A DNA stretch of 64,000 nt. Source: Bisbaumannia pacifica. GTDB lineage: Bacteria; Pseudomonadota; Gammaproteobacteria; Pseudomonadales; Halomonadaceae. A program made the translations under genes and the position numbers. Positions within the stretch are counted from its first letter, which is position 1, and the number at the start of each line of letters is the position of its first letter. Positions 16,838 through 25,731 of the stretch are shown here, one piece after another. The stretch is from assembly GCF_007989625.1 (NCBI RefSeq), contig NZ_BJUK01000020.1:1-64000 (forward strand). The letters run 5' to 3'. The notes below the pieces were generated by a model. It did no database searches. It saw only the letters and a program-made list of their open reading frames with translations, and had not been told where the DNA came from.

Positions 16838-18502
16838 ATGCGACCCGCCGGACGCGCCGAGAGCGATTCGCTTTACTTCGATTATCCGTATTTCCCCTTC
16901 GTTCGTCCCCCCGAGCTGGACGGTGAGACGCCGCGCCACCGGGTGGCTATCGTCGGCGCCGGCCCGGTGGGCGTGACCGCCGCCCTGGAGCTGGCCCGCC
17001 ACGGCATCGACTGCGTGGTGCTCGACGACAAGGCCACCGTCAACGACGGCTCCCGGGCCATCTGCCTCTCCCGCCACAGCCTGGAGATCCTTCAGCAGTT
17101 GGGCGTCGATCGGCGCTTCGTTGCCAAGGGTCTGGGCTGGACCCGGGGGCGTACCTACTTTCGCGACCGGGAGATCTACCGCTTCGAGATGCCCCACTCG
17201 GACCAGGAGCGCTTCCTGCCGATGGTCAACCTGCAGCAGCAGTATATCGAGCAGTTCCTGATCGAGCGGGCCATGGAAAGCGAGCGGGTGACGTTGCGCT
17301 GGCAGAGCGCGGTCAGCGGCGTGACCCAGGATGCCGACGGCGTCACCCTGACGGTCAGCACGCCCGAGGGCGACTATGCGCTGGCCTGCGACTACCTGCT
17401 GGCCGCCGATGGCGCCCGCAGTGTGGTGCGCAAGGCCCTCGGCCTGGCGCTACACGGCGAGGCCTACGAGGGGCGCTACGTGATCGCCGACGTACGCCTT
17501 AAGTCCGACTTTCCCACCGAGCGGCGCGCCTTCTTCCACTCGGCGGCGCTGCCCGAGGCCACCATCCTGGTCCACAAGCAGCCCGACGACATCTGGCGCA
17601 TCGACTACCAGCTAGGCCCCGATGAGGACCCCGAGGCGGCGGTGCGGGAGGAGGCGATCCGCGACCGGGTAGGGTTGATCATCCGCGAGGTGATGCAGGA
17701 GCGCGGCGATTGGGAGCTGGAGTGGTGGAGCCTCTACAAGGCGCATACCCTGGCGCTGGACGACTACCGCCACGGGCGGGTGCTGTTTATCGGCGACAGC
17801 GCCCACCTGGTGCCGATCTTCGGGGTGCGCGGCCTCAACAACGGCCTGGCCGATGCGGTCAATGCCGGCTGGAAGCTGGCCTGGGTGCTCCAGGGCCGGG
17901 CGTCGGCGCGGCTGCTCGACAGTTACACCCCGGAGCGGCGCGGCGCTACCCTGGATGTCTTCGCCAATGCCGGCAAGAGCACCCGTTTCATGACGCCGCC
18001 GAGCCGTGGCTACCGTCTGATGCGCGACGCCGCCCTGGCCCTGGCGCTGGATAACGACTATGCCAGCCCCTTCGCCGACCCCCGCCAGGTGACCCCCTAC
18101 ACCTATGCCGAGAGCCCCCTGACCCTGGCCGACCGGGACGCCTTCGCCGCCGGCCCCCGGCCCGGGGCGCCACTGATCAACCGCCGCCTGGGCGACGACG
18201 ATTTCCTGCTCGATTACCTGGGAACGGGCTTTAGTCTGCTGCTGTTCGGCGAGGCGAGCCCCGAGCTTGCGGCCGCCCTGGGAGACCACCCGGAACTCAG
18301 GGTGCTGCACCTGGGCGTGGAGGACTCCGCCCTGGGACGGGCCCTGCCCGGCGATGCGGCGCTCTTCGCCGCCTATGGCGCCGAGCCGGGCAGCGCCTAC
18401 CTGGTGCGCCCGGATCGCCACCTGGTGGCGCGCTGGAAGCGCCCCACCGCCGCCGACCTGAACGACGCCCTGAACACCGTCCTGGGAGACGCCCGACCAT
18501 GA
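16838..18502 (+). CDS. FAD-dependent aromatic hydroxylase, MhaA-like
   Basis: 554 residues from the ATG six bases after GGAG. The FAD Rossmann motif VAIVGAGPVGVTAALELARHG is near residue 41. The second FAD site RVLFIGDSAHLVPIFGVRGLNNGLADA is near residue 320, and a MhpA/PheA-type monooxygenase fold and C-terminal thioredoxin-like region follow. The N-terminal FDYPYFPFVRPPELD is shared in form with the paralogue at 33525-35243 (YPYRRPPELD). A small DUF2783 protein is coupled directly downstream, as in the MhaAB 3-hydroxyphenylacetate 6-hydroxylase of Pseudomonas putida U. The aromatic substrate of this copy is unknown. Confidence 0.85.
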   Translation: MRPAGRAESDSLYFDYPYFPFVRPPELDGETPRHRVAIVGAGPVGVTAALELARHGIDCVVLDDKATVNDGSRAICLSRHSLEILQQLGVDRRFVAKGLGWTRGRTYFRDREIYRFEMPHSDQERFLPMVNLQQQYIEQFLIERAMESERVTLRWQSAVSGVTQDADGVTLTVSTPEGDYALACDYLLAADGARSVVRKALGLALHGEAYEGRYVIADVRLKSDFPTERRAFFHSAALPEATILVHKQPDDIWRIDYQLGPDEDPEAAVREEAIRDRVGLIIREVMQERGDWELEWWSLYKAHTLALDDYRHGRVLFIGDSAHLVPIFGVRGLNNGLADAVNAGWKLAWVLQGRASARLLDSYTPERRGATLDVFANAGKSTRFMTPPSRGYRLMRDAALALALDNDYASPFADPRQVTPYTYAESPLTLADRDAFAAGPRPGAPLINRRLGDDDFLLDYLGTGFSLLLFGEASPELAAALGDHPELRVLHLGVEDSALGRALPGDAALFAAYGAEPGSAYLVRPDRHLVARWKRPTAADLNDALNTVLGDARP

Positions 18503-18702
18503 CCACTTCGACACTGCCCTTTAATGATCTCGAGCGGGTCTACGAACTCCTGGCCGAGGCCCTGGATGACTTGCCCGAGGCCCAGGAGACCCCTTTCCTG
18601 GCCCAGCTGGCGCTGGCCCTGGCCCATCGCATCCCCGACTTGAGCGAGGTGGAGGCGGCCATCCGGGAGGCCCGCCGAGCCAGCGAAGACGCCGGGAAGT
18701 GA
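18499..18702 (+). CDS. DUF2783 small partner protein, MhaB-like
   Basis: 67 residues, starting within the end of the hydroxylase gene (ATGA overlap), so translation is coupled. It resembles the protein at 33332-33538 in length, in the leucine-rich second half (LAQLALALAHRIPD against NARLILLLANQVGD) and in position next to an MhaA-like flavoprotein. In P. putida U a protein of this size acts as coupling protein for 3-hydroxyphenylacetate hydroxylation. Acidic and helical throughout, with no cysteine. Assigned by context and weak sequence similarity. Confidence 0.7.
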   Translation: MTTSTLPFNDLERVYELLAEALDDLPEAQETPFLAQLALALAHRIPDLSEVEAAIREARRASEDAGK

Positions 18703-18709
18703 GCGATCG

Positions 18710-18723
18710 CTGACCTGGGTCAA
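18710..18723. promoter_or_regulatory. Possible FNR/ANR/DNR-type box
   Basis: CTGACCTGGGTCAA matches the FNR-family pattern TTGAC-N4-GTCAA at all but the first base. It lies 62 bp before the cysteine-rich DUF6455-like gene, a reasonable activator position. Oxygen or nitric oxide control is only an inference. Confidence 0.4.
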
Positions 18724-18784
18724 GGCAGGGCGGCGGTCGGGGGCCGATACTGAAGGAAACCCCCGCGATACGAAGATCGTCGCC

Positions 18785-19228
18785 ATGCCCACCTCCTCAT
18801 CTACCACCGCCTCCCAGGGCACCCGCCTCGCCGACGCCCTGAGCGACTACCTGGCCGGCGAGCACGCCCTGCTCGAACTCAGGTGCTGCGCCCCCAAGCG
18901 GCTGAGCGCGCTGATTCACGACCTCGCCCGGCCGCTGCACCCGCCCCTGGAGCGGGCCCTGGCCCGAGGACTGAACAGCGGCGAGCTGGCGGGCTGGCTG
19001 GGCCCCGCCGAGACCCTGATGCCGGCGATGATGCGCCGCTTCGGGCTCGACGCCGAGGCCTGGGCCGATGTCCCCCGGGCCGCCGAATGGCGGGTCACCT
19101 GCCGGGCCTGCCCGCATATCGGCACCTGCTGGCAGGCCCTGCGCCACGACACCGACGCCGAGGCGTGCCGTGACTTCTGCGCCAATGCCGAGGCCTTTAT
19201 CGCGGCCGGCCACGAATCGAAGCATTGA
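18785..19228 (+). CDS. Conserved protein with clustered cysteines, DUF6455-like
   Basis: 147 residues, no membrane segment or signal peptide. The C-terminal third has CRACPHIGTCWQAL and then CRDFCANAEAF. This pattern of at least five cysteines is that of DUF6455 proteins and could bind a metal or an Fe-S cluster. A further CC pair is near residue 33. It stands alone between the MhaAB-like pair and a convergent MFS gene, behind a candidate FNR-type box. The function is unknown; the cysteine pattern is seen directly. Confidence 0.65.
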   Translation: MPTSSSTTASQGTRLADALSDYLAGEHALLELRCCAPKRLSALIHDLARPLHPPLERALARGLNSGELAGWLGPAETLMPAMMRRFGLDAEAWADVPRAAEWRVTCRACPHIGTCWQALRHDTDAEACRDFCANAEAFIAAGHESKH

Positions 19229-19242
19229 TCTCTCCCGGCCTT

Positions 19243-19257
19243 GGAGCCGTCGGCTCC
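19243..19257. terminator. Hairpin between convergent genes
   Basis: GGAGCC-GTC-GGCTCC, followed by CTAGTTTA, between the DUF6455-like gene and the MFS gene. Short and without a clear T-run, so only moderately convincing. Confidence 0.5.
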
Positions 19258-19288
19258 CTAGTTTAGGCGCCAGGCGAGGCGGTCGCTC

Positions 19289-20500
19289 TCAGGCGGCCTT
19301 TTCGGTTGGCTCGTCGGCGTTCTGGGTCCGCCAGCTTCGCAGCCGCCAGGCGAACACCAGCCCCAGGACGAGTAGCCAGAGCCCGGCGCCGGCCAGCAGC
19401 CAGCGGCTGTCGCCCAGGCGCAGGATCAGCCCACCCAGCCCGACCCCCACCGATTGCCCCAGGAAGAGGCAGCCGGCGAATACCGCCATGGCGGTGCCCC
19501 GGGCGGCGGGCGCCATCTGGGTGGCGTTGATCTGCAGGGTGTTGTGCATCATGTAGAAGCCGAGGCCGGCGACGAAGGCGCCCAGGGCGGCGCCCATCGG
19601 AGTGGGCGCCAGGGCCAGGGCGAGGAAGCCGGCTCCCATCAGGGTGCCGCCGCCCAGCGCCAGGCCGGTCTCGCCGAGGCGCCGCACCAGCAGCCTGGCC
19701 AGGGCGGCGAAGATCAGCCCGCCGACCCCGAACAGCGCCACCGCCAACCCGGCGCGGGTCAGCGACAGGCCCTGCCAGCGGTGCAGGTGGCTGGCGGCGA
19801 AGCCCAGGGCGCCGAAGGCGGCGATGCCCTCCAGGAACACCAGGGCGAGGAGCCAGCGGGCCCGAGCCTCGGTCAACACGCCTCGAATCCGCGCCAGGAA
19901 GGCCAGGCCGTCGCCGCCCTCGCCCCGGGGCGAGAGCTCGGGATGCCGGCGCAGGGTGGCGATCAGCAGGATACCCGCGACCAGGAAGACCCCGGCCAGC
20001 AGCAGGAAGGCGGCGCGCCAACCCAGGGTGTCCGCCAGCAGGCCGCCCAGGGTCTGGCCGGCGATCAGCCCCAGCACCGCCCCGGAGAGCATCCGCGCCA
20101 AGGCCACCTGGCGCTCGGCATAGGGCACGGTGTCGCCGACCCAGGCCATGGAGAGGGGGATGATGGCGGCGGCGGTGGCGCCGCTCAGGGTACGAAACAG
20201 CAGCAGCATCGGCAGCGACCCGGCCAGGGCCGCGGCGAGCGAGCCCAGGGCGCAGGCCAGGGTGGCCAGGCCGATCACCCGCAGGGCGCCGTGGCGATCT
20301 CCGAGGGGCCCATAGGCGAGCTGCATCAGGCCGTAGGCCACGGCGAAGAGGGTGATGTTCTGGGCCACGTCGGCCACCGGGCGGGCGAAGGTCTCGGCCA
20401 GGGCCGGCAGCATGGCGTCGGTGATGCGCATCGAGGCCATGCTGGCGAACCCGGCCAGGGCCAGCAGCAGGATCATCCGTGAGGCGGCCGAGGTGGGCAT
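19289..20500 (-). CDS. Major facilitator superfamily transporter
   Basis: 403 residues with 12 hydrophobic segments. The MFS loop 2-3 signature is YGPLGDRHGALRV and the antiporter-like helix reads SMAWVGDTVPYAERQVALARMLSG. The pattern fits drug:proton antiporter or sugar-efflux type members. Start at MPTSAASRM, 17 bp after the stop of an Lrp-family gene, so the two are co-transcribed. In such pairs the exporter often removes an amino acid sensed by the regulator, but the substrate is not identifiable. Confidence 0.85.
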   Translation of the reverse strand: MPTSAASRMILLLALAGFASMASMRITDAMLPALAETFARPVADVAQNITLFAVAYGLMQLAYGPLGDRHGALRVIGLATLACALGSLAAALAGSLPMLLLFRTLSGATAAAIIPLSMAWVGDTVPYAERQVALARMLSGAVLGLIAGQTLGGLLADTLGWRAAFLLLAGVFLVAGILLIATLRRHPELSPRGEGGDGLAFLARIRGVLTEARARWLLALVFLEGIAAFGALGFAASHLHRWQGLSLTRAGLAVALFGVGGLIFAALARLLVRRLGETGLALGGGTLMGAGFLALALAPTPMGAALGAFVAGLGFYMMHNTLQINATQMAPAARGTAMAVFAGCLFLGQSVGVGLGGLILRLGDSRWLLAGAGLWLLVLGLVFAWRLRSWRTQNADEPTEKAA

Positions 20501-20517
20501 GGGCGGGTTTTCCTTGT

Positions 20518-20991
20518 TCAGCGAATCGGGATGGCGGTCTCGTTCTTGATCTCGCGCAGGGCGAAGTTGGAGCTGACCTGGGAGATCCCCGCCAGGGTAA
20601 AGAGCTTCTCGTTGAGGAAACGGTCGTAGGCGGCCATGTCCTCGATCACCACCCGCAGCACGAAGTCGGCGTTGCCGGTGGTGGCGAAGCACTGCAGCAC
20701 CTCCGGGTACTCGAGGATCTGGCGCTCGAACTCGGCGGTGTTGTCGATATGGTGCCGCACCAGGGTCACCATCACCAGGGCGGTGAGGGGCTGGCCGACC
20801 CGGGCCGGGTCCACCAGGGCGGTGAAGCGCCGCAGGGTGCCGTTCTCTTCGAGGGCCTTGACCCGTCGCCAGCAGGCCGCCGAGGAGAGGCCGATCTCCT
20901 CCGCCAGCTGCTGGTTGGTGATGCGACCCTGGGCCTGAAGCAGGCGCAGGATCTTCTTGTCGTAGGCGTCCAGGGGGGCGTCGGAGGCCAT
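20518..20991 (-). CDS. Lrp/AsnC-family transcriptional regulator
   Basis: 157 residues, the standard family length. The N-terminal helix-turn-helix is ITNQQLAEEIGLSSAACWRRVKALEENG, and the C-terminal RAM ligand domain contains FVLRVVIEDMAAYDRFLNEKL. It is divergent from the indolepyruvate:ferredoxin oxidoreductase gene across 188 bp and leads the MFS gene. That suggests amino acid-responsive control of aromatic or branched amino acid breakdown. The family is certain; the ligand is inferred from neighbours. Confidence 0.93.
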   Translation of the reverse strand: MASDAPLDAYDKKILRLLQAQGRITNQQLAEEIGLSSAACWRRVKALEENGTLRRFTALVDPARVGQPLTALVMVTLVRHHIDNTAEFERQILEYPEVLQCFATTGNADFVLRVVIEDMAAYDRFLNEKLFTLAGISQVSSNFALREIKNETAIPIR

Positions 20992-21060
20992 GGCGGGCTC
21001 CCTAATGGTTTACACCAAGGTCGAAGGAATCGAAGCCTGTTTCTCCAGGACTCCCATGAG

Positions 21061-21078
21061 GAAATATTCTTTCGAATG
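21061..21078. promoter_or_regulatory. AT-rich candidate Lrp-type site
   Basis: GAAATATTCTTTCGAAT contains GAAA-N5-TTTC and ATTC-N4-GAAT dyads in the otherwise GC-rich space between the Lrp-family gene and the oxidoreductase gene. Lrp-family sites are loosely symmetric and AT-rich, so this is suggestive only. Confidence 0.35.
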
Positions 21079-21179
21079 ATGGCGGTTTCGGGGGCAAGTT
21101 CGCAAGCACCTTTAGCGGGGCCTTGGCTAGACTGCGGCCAACATAATTCCAAGGCCCATTCCCCGTGAAGGTGGCGACC

Positions 21180-24100
21180 ATGACTACGACCTCCCCCGTC
21201 GTCCTCGACGACTACCAGCTCGACGACCGTTACTCCCGCGACACCGGCCGGATCTTCGTCACCGGCACCCAGGCCCTGGTACGCATCGCCCTGCGCCAGG
21301 CGCAGCTGGATCGTCGCGACGGCCGCCGCACCGCGGGCCTGATCAGCGGCTACCGCGGCTCGCCCCTGGGCGGCGTCGACCAGGCCCTGTGGCAGGCCAA
21401 GGCGGCCCTGGATAGCTACCATATCGACTTCGTGCCGGCCATCAACGAGGACCTGGGCGCCACCATGATGCTGGGCAGCCAGCAGGTGGAGACCGACCCG
21501 GACAAGGAGGTCGATGGCGTCTTCGGCTTCTGGTACGGCAAGGGGCCGGGGGTGGATCGCGCCGGCGACGCCCTGAAGCACGGCAACGCCTACGGCAGCT
21601 CCCCCAATGGCGGCGTGCTGGTGGTGGCCGGCGACGACCACGGCTGCGTCTCCTCCTCCATGCCCCACCAGTCCGACGTGGCCTTTATGGCCTGGTTTAT
21701 GCCGGTGATCAATCCGGCGTCGCTGGCCGAGTACGAGGCGTTCGGCCTCTGGGGCTATGCGCTGTCCCGCTACTCCGGCTGCTGGGTGGGCTTCAAGGCG
21801 GTCTCCGAGACCGTGGAGAGCGGTGCCTCCATCGAGGTGCCGCCGCTGCCCGACTTCGCTACCCCGAGCGACTTCACCCCGCCGGAAGACGGCCTCCACT
21901 ACCGCTGGCCGGACCTGCCCGGGCCCCAGCTGGAGACCCGTATCGAGCACAAGCTGGCGGCGGTGCAGGCCTTCGCTGGCGCCAACCCCATCGACCGGCG
22001 CCTCTACACCAACGACCAGGCGCGCTTCGGCATCGTCACCACCGGCAAGGGCCACCTGGACCTGCTCGAGGCGTTGCGCCTGCTGGGCCTCGACGAGGCG
22101 GCGCTGCGCGAGCTGGGGGTGGAGCTCTACAAGGTCGGCATGGTGTGGCCCCTGCATCGTCGCGGCATCCTCGATTTCGTGCACGGCAAGCAGGAGATCC
22201 TGGTCATCGAGGAGAAGCGCGGCATCATCGAGAGCCAGATCAAGGAGTACATGTCCGAGCCGGATCGCCCCGGCGAGGTGCTGATCACCGGCAAGCAGGA
22301 CGAGGCGGGCAAGCCGCTGATCCCCTACGTGGGCGAACTGAGCCCGCGGCTGCTGGCCGGCTACGTGGCCGAGCGCCTGGAGCGCTTCTTCGCCATCGAC
22401 CTGCAGGAGCGCCTGAGCAAGCTGGATCGCTGCCGCGCCGAGGCCCAGGAGCTGGGCGGCGTGCGCCGCCTGCCCTATTTCTGCTCCGGCTGCCCCCACA
22501 ACAGCTCCACCAAGGTGCCGGAGGGCAGCAAGGCCCTGGCCGGCATCGGCTGCCACTTCATGGCCTCCTGGATGGGCCGCCAGACCGAGTCGCTGATCCA
22601 GATGGGCGGCGAGGGGGTCAACTGGGTGGGCAAGAGCCGCTTCACCGGCAACGGCCATATCTTCCAGAACCTGGGCGAAGGCACCTGGTTCCACTCCGGC
22701 TCCATGGCGATCCGCCAGGCGGTGGCCGCCGGGGTCAATATCACCTACAAGGTGCTGTTCAACGACGCCGTGGCGATGACCGGCGGCCAGCCGGTGGACG
22801 GCCAGATCACCGTGCCGATGATCGCCCAGCACGCCGCCGCCGAGGGCGTGAAGCGCATCGTGGTGGTCAGCGACGAGCCCGAGAAGTACCGCGGCCATGA
22901 GGGCCAGTTCCCCAAGGGGGTGACCTTCCACCACCGCGACGAGATGGATGCCCTGCAGCGCGAGCTGCGCGAGATTTCCGGCTGCACCGTGCTGGTCTAC
23001 GACCAGGTGTGCGCCGCCGAGAAGCGTCGCCGCCGCAAGCGTGGCCTGATGGAGGACCCGGCCAAGCGGGTCTTTATCAACCACCATGTCTGCGAGGGCT
23101 GCGGCGACTGCTCGGTGCAGTCCAACTGCCTGTCGGTGGTACCTCGCGAGAACGAGCTGGGGCGCAAGCGCAAGATCGACCAGTCCTCCTGCAACAAGGA
23201 CCTCTCCTGCGTGGGTGGCTTCTGCCCCAGCTTCGTCACCGTGGAGGGCGGCGAGCTGCGCAAGGGCCAGGGCGTGGGGGTCGACGAGGCCTTTTGGCGC
23301 AGGGTGGAGGCCCTGCCGGCGCCCCAGGCCCCGGCACTCACCGCCCCCTATGACCTGCTGGTGGGCGGCGTCGGCGGCACCGGCGTGGTCACCGTGGGCC
23401 AGCTGATCACCATGGCCGCCCACCTGGAAGGCCGCGGCACCAGCGTGCTCGACTTCATGGGCTTCGCCCAGAAGGGCGGTACCGTGCTCAGCTACGTGCG
23501 CCTGGCACCCGTGCCCGCCGACCTCAACCAGGTGCGCATCGAATCCGGCCAGGCCGATGCGGTGATCGCCTGTGACATGGTGGTGGCCAGCTCGAAGAAG
23601 GCCCTGGACGTGCTCCAGGCCGATACCACCCGAGTGGTGGCCAACCTGGCCGAGCTGCCCACCGCCGACTATGTGCTCTACCGAGACGCCGACATGCAGG
23701 CGGACAAGCGCCTGGCGCTGCTGCGCGACGCGGTGGGCGAGGCCAACTTCGCCACCCTGGACGCCAACCGCCTGGCCGAGCAACTGCTGGGGGACACCGT
23801 CTTCTCCAATGTCATGATGCTCGGCTTCGCCTGGCAGCAGGGCCTGCTGCCGGTCAGCGAGGCGGCGCTCAAGCGCGCCATCGAGCTCAACGGCGTGGCC
23901 ATCGACAAGAACCAGCGCGCCTTCGCCTGGGGCCGATTGGCGGCGGTGGAGCCGGACTACCTGCAGCGTCGCCTGGACGAGACGCCGCTGTCCGCCGACG
24001 CCGGCCTCGACGAGGTGATCGCCCGCAACGCCCGCCTGTTGGAACGCTACCAGGACCGCGCCTATGCCGAGCGTTACGTGCAGGCGGTGGCCCGGGTGCG

Positions 24101-24665
24101 CGAGGCGGAAGCTCGCCTCGAGGCCGGCGAGGCCCTGACCCAGGCGGTGGCCACTCAGCTCTACCGGCTGATGGCCTACAAGGACGAGTATGAGGTGGCG
24201 CGCCTCTACACCGAGAGCGATTTCCTCGAGGAGCTCGACGCTACCTTCGGCGGCGACTACACGCTGACCTTCCACCTGGCGCCGCCGCTGCTGGGCGGCC
24301 GCAAGGATGCCAAGGGGCGTCCGGTGAAGCGTCGCTTCGGGCCCTGGATGCTCACCGCCATGAAGGGGCTGGCCAAGCTGCGCGGCCTGCGCAACGGCCC
24401 CCTCGATCCCTTCCGCTTCAGCGCCGATCGCAAGCTGGATCGTCGCCTGCTGGCGGAATACGAGGCCCTGCTCGACGAGCTGGTGACGCGCCTGGATGAC
24501 GCCACCCACGCCACCGCCCTGGCGCTGGCCAAGCTGCCGGAAGAGGTCCGCGGCTATGGCCCGGTGCGCGAGGCCGCCGCCGAGCAGGCCGCCGCCCGCC
24601 AGGCCAAGCTGCTGGAGGAGCTGCGCAACGGCCGCCCGATGACCATCGCCGCCGAAGTGGCCTGA
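21180..24665 (+). CDS. Indolepyruvate:ferredoxin oxidoreductase, fused single-chain type
   Basis: 1161 residues, start at the ATG after GAAGGTGGCGACC. The N-terminal half is the pyrimidine-binding/thiamine part (SGYRGSPLGGVDQALWQAK, AINEDLGATMMLGSQQ). The thiamine-diphosphate domain contains YFCSGCPHNSSTKVP and GIGCHFMASWMGR. A ferredoxin-like cluster region carries CEGCGDCSVQSNC and CNKDLSCVGGFCP. The C-terminal gamma-type domain begins LVGGVGGTGVVTVGQLITMAAHLEGRG. It decarboxylates arylpyruvates or branched 2-oxoacids to acyl-CoA, reducing ferredoxin. It is the fused aerobic proteobacterial form of archaeal IorAB. Monocistronic, with a strong hairpin downstream. Confidence 0.93.
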   Translation: MTTTSPVVLDDYQLDDRYSRDTGRIFVTGTQALVRIALRQAQLDRRDGRRTAGLISGYRGSPLGGVDQALWQAKAALDSYHIDFVPAINEDLGATMMLGSQQVETDPDKEVDGVFGFWYGKGPGVDRAGDALKHGNAYGSSPNGGVLVVAGDDHGCVSSSMPHQSDVAFMAWFMPVINPASLAEYEAFGLWGYALSRYSGCWVGFKAVSETVESGASIEVPPLPDFATPSDFTPPEDGLHYRWPDLPGPQLETRIEHKLAAVQAFAGANPIDRRLYTNDQARFGIVTTGKGHLDLLEALRLLGLDEAALRELGVELYKVGMVWPLHRRGILDFVHGKQEILVIEEKRGIIESQIKEYMSEPDRPGEVLITGKQDEAGKPLIPYVGELSPRLLAGYVAERLERFFAIDLQERLSKLDRCRAEAQELGGVRRLPYFCSGCPHNSSTKVPEGSKALAGIGCHFMASWMGRQTESLIQMGGEGVNWVGKSRFTGNGHIFQNLGEGTWFHSGSMAIRQAVAAGVNITYKVLFNDAVAMTGGQPVDGQITVPMIAQHAAAEGVKRIVVVSDEPEKYRGHEGQFPKGVTFHHRDEMDALQRELREISGCTVLVYDQVCAAEKRRRRKRGLMEDPAKRVFINHHVCEGCGDCSVQSNCLSVVPRENELGRKRKIDQSSCNKDLSCVGGFCPSFVTVEGGELRKGQGVGVDEAFWRRVEALPAPQAPALTAPYDLLVGGVGGTGVVTVGQLITMAAHLEGRGTSVLDFMGFAQKGGTVLSYVRLAPVPADLNQVRIESGQADAVIACDMVVASSKKALDVLQADTTRVVANLAELPTADYVLYRDADMQADKRLALLRDAVGEANFATLDANRLAEQLLGDTVFSNVMMLGFAWQQGLLPVSEAALKRAIELNGVAIDKNQRAFAWGRLAAVEPDYLQRRLDETPLSADAGLDEVIARNARLLERYQDRAYAERYVQAVARVREAEARLEAGEALTQAVATQLYRLMAYKDEYEVARLYTESDFLEELDATFGGDYTLTFHLAPPLLGGRKDAKGRPVKRRFGPWMLTAMKGLAKLRGLRNGPLDPFRFSADRKLDRRLLAEYEALLDELVTRLDDATHATALALAKLPEEVRGYGPVREAAAEQAAARQAKLLEELRNGRPMTIAAEVA

Positions 24666-24699
24666 AGTCCCCGGGCGACGACGCCCGACGCCACGCCTC

Positions 24700-24732
24700 A
24701 GGAAGCCGCCATGCCATGCATGGCGGCTTCCT
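24700..24732 (+). terminator. Strong hairpin after the oxidoreductase gene
   Basis: Perfect 14-bp arms AGGAAGCCGCCATG and CATGGCGGCTTCCT around a five-base loop, followed by GGCTTTCC. It lies 35 bp after the stop codon. The T-tract is weak. Confidence 0.7.
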
Positions 24733-24831
24733 GGCTTTCCGCTGGCTGGAAGATGCCGGTCGGGCGATGGCGTTCGCCGGGCGATCGGGGGAGAATGCCC
24801 CGTCTTTTTGGCGGACGATGGGCGAGGCGTG

Positions 24832-25731
24832 ATGAAAGGCGTGACGGACGACGAGCGGCCCCTGGCCGGCATTACTCTCCGGTTGCTGTCGGGGGTGCTG
24901 TTCACGGCGATGATGGTGTGCGTGAAGGCGGCCAGTACGGTGGCCCCGCTGGGGCAGACGGTATTCTTCCGCTCGGCCTTCGCGCTGCTGCCCATCGTGG
25001 TGTTCCTGGCCTGGCGGCGGGAGTTCCCCGCCGGCCTGGCCACCCGACGGCCGGGAGGCCACCTGCTACGCTCGGGACTCGGCGCGGCGGCGATGTTCGC
25101 CTCCTTCGCGGCGCTGGCGCTGCTGCCGGTGGCCGAGGCGACGCTGCTGGCCCAGTTGACCCCGGTGCTGATGGCGCTGGGCGGCGTCCTGCTGCTGGGC
25201 GAGCGGCTCACGGCGCATCGCGCCGGGGCCCTGTTGCTGGCGCTGAGCGGCGTCGCCGTGCTGGCGTTGCCCGCCCTCGGGGCCGGTGAGGCCTCGGCGC
25301 TGGGCTATGCGCTGGGGGCGCTAGCGGCCCTGCTCTCGGCGGGGGCCCTGCTGACGGTGCGGCGCATCTCGCGCACCGAGACACCGGGAGCCATCGCCTT
25401 CTACTTTATCCTCGTCTCGGCGCTGGCGGGGCTGGCCACCTGGCCCCTGGGCTGGGCCGCCCTCAGTGGGCCGCAACTGGGGCTGCTGGTGCTCTCGGGG
25501 CTATTCGGTGGCGCGGCGCATATCTGCATGACCCTGGCGCTGCGTTATGCGGAGGCCTCGCGGCTGGCGCCCTTCGAGTACCTGGCGCTGATCTGGCCGG
25601 TGCTGGCCGACCTGGCGATCTTCGGGCTGACGCCTTCCGGCGGCTTCCTGCTGGCCCTGCCCCTGGTGTTGGCCGGGGCAGGGCTGGCGGCGCTCGAGGG
25701 GCGCCGGCTCAGATGGCCTCTTCGACGATAA
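24832..25731 (+). CDS. EamA/DMT-family transporter
   Basis: 299 residues, ten hydrophobic segments in two EamA repeats: SGVLFTAMMVCVKAAS begins the first, and LGALAALLSAGALLTVRRIS begins the second. AEATLLAQLTPVLMALGGVLLLGERL is a typical repeat end. Members export amino acids and other metabolites. The ATG start follows GCGAGGCGTG; a TTG 24 bp upstream is a poorer choice. Its 3' end overlaps the convergent ABC ATPase gene by 23 bp. The substrate is unknown. Confidence 0.85.
   Translation: MKGVTDDERPLAGITLRLLSGVLFTAMMVCVKAASTVAPLGQTVFFRSAFALLPIVVFLAWRREFPAGLATRRPGGHLLRSGLGAAAMFASFAALALLPVAEATLLAQLTPVLMALGGVLLLGERLTAHRAGALLLALSGVAVLALPALGAGEASALGYALGALAALLSAGALLTVRRISRTETPGAIAFYFILVSALAGLATWPLGWAALSGPQLGLLVLSGLFGGAAHICMTLALRYAEASRLAPFEYLALIWPVLADLAIFGLTPSGGFLLALPLVLAGAGLAALEGRRLRWPLRR

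Noticed and set aside
20772-25211. A very long minus-strand open frame of about 1479 codons opposite the indolepyruvate oxidoreductase gene
   Set aside because: It is the antisense shadow of a GC-rich gene. Its product is low-complexity Gly/Ala/His-rich with no family motif, while the plus strand shows complete thiamine and Fe-S motifs.
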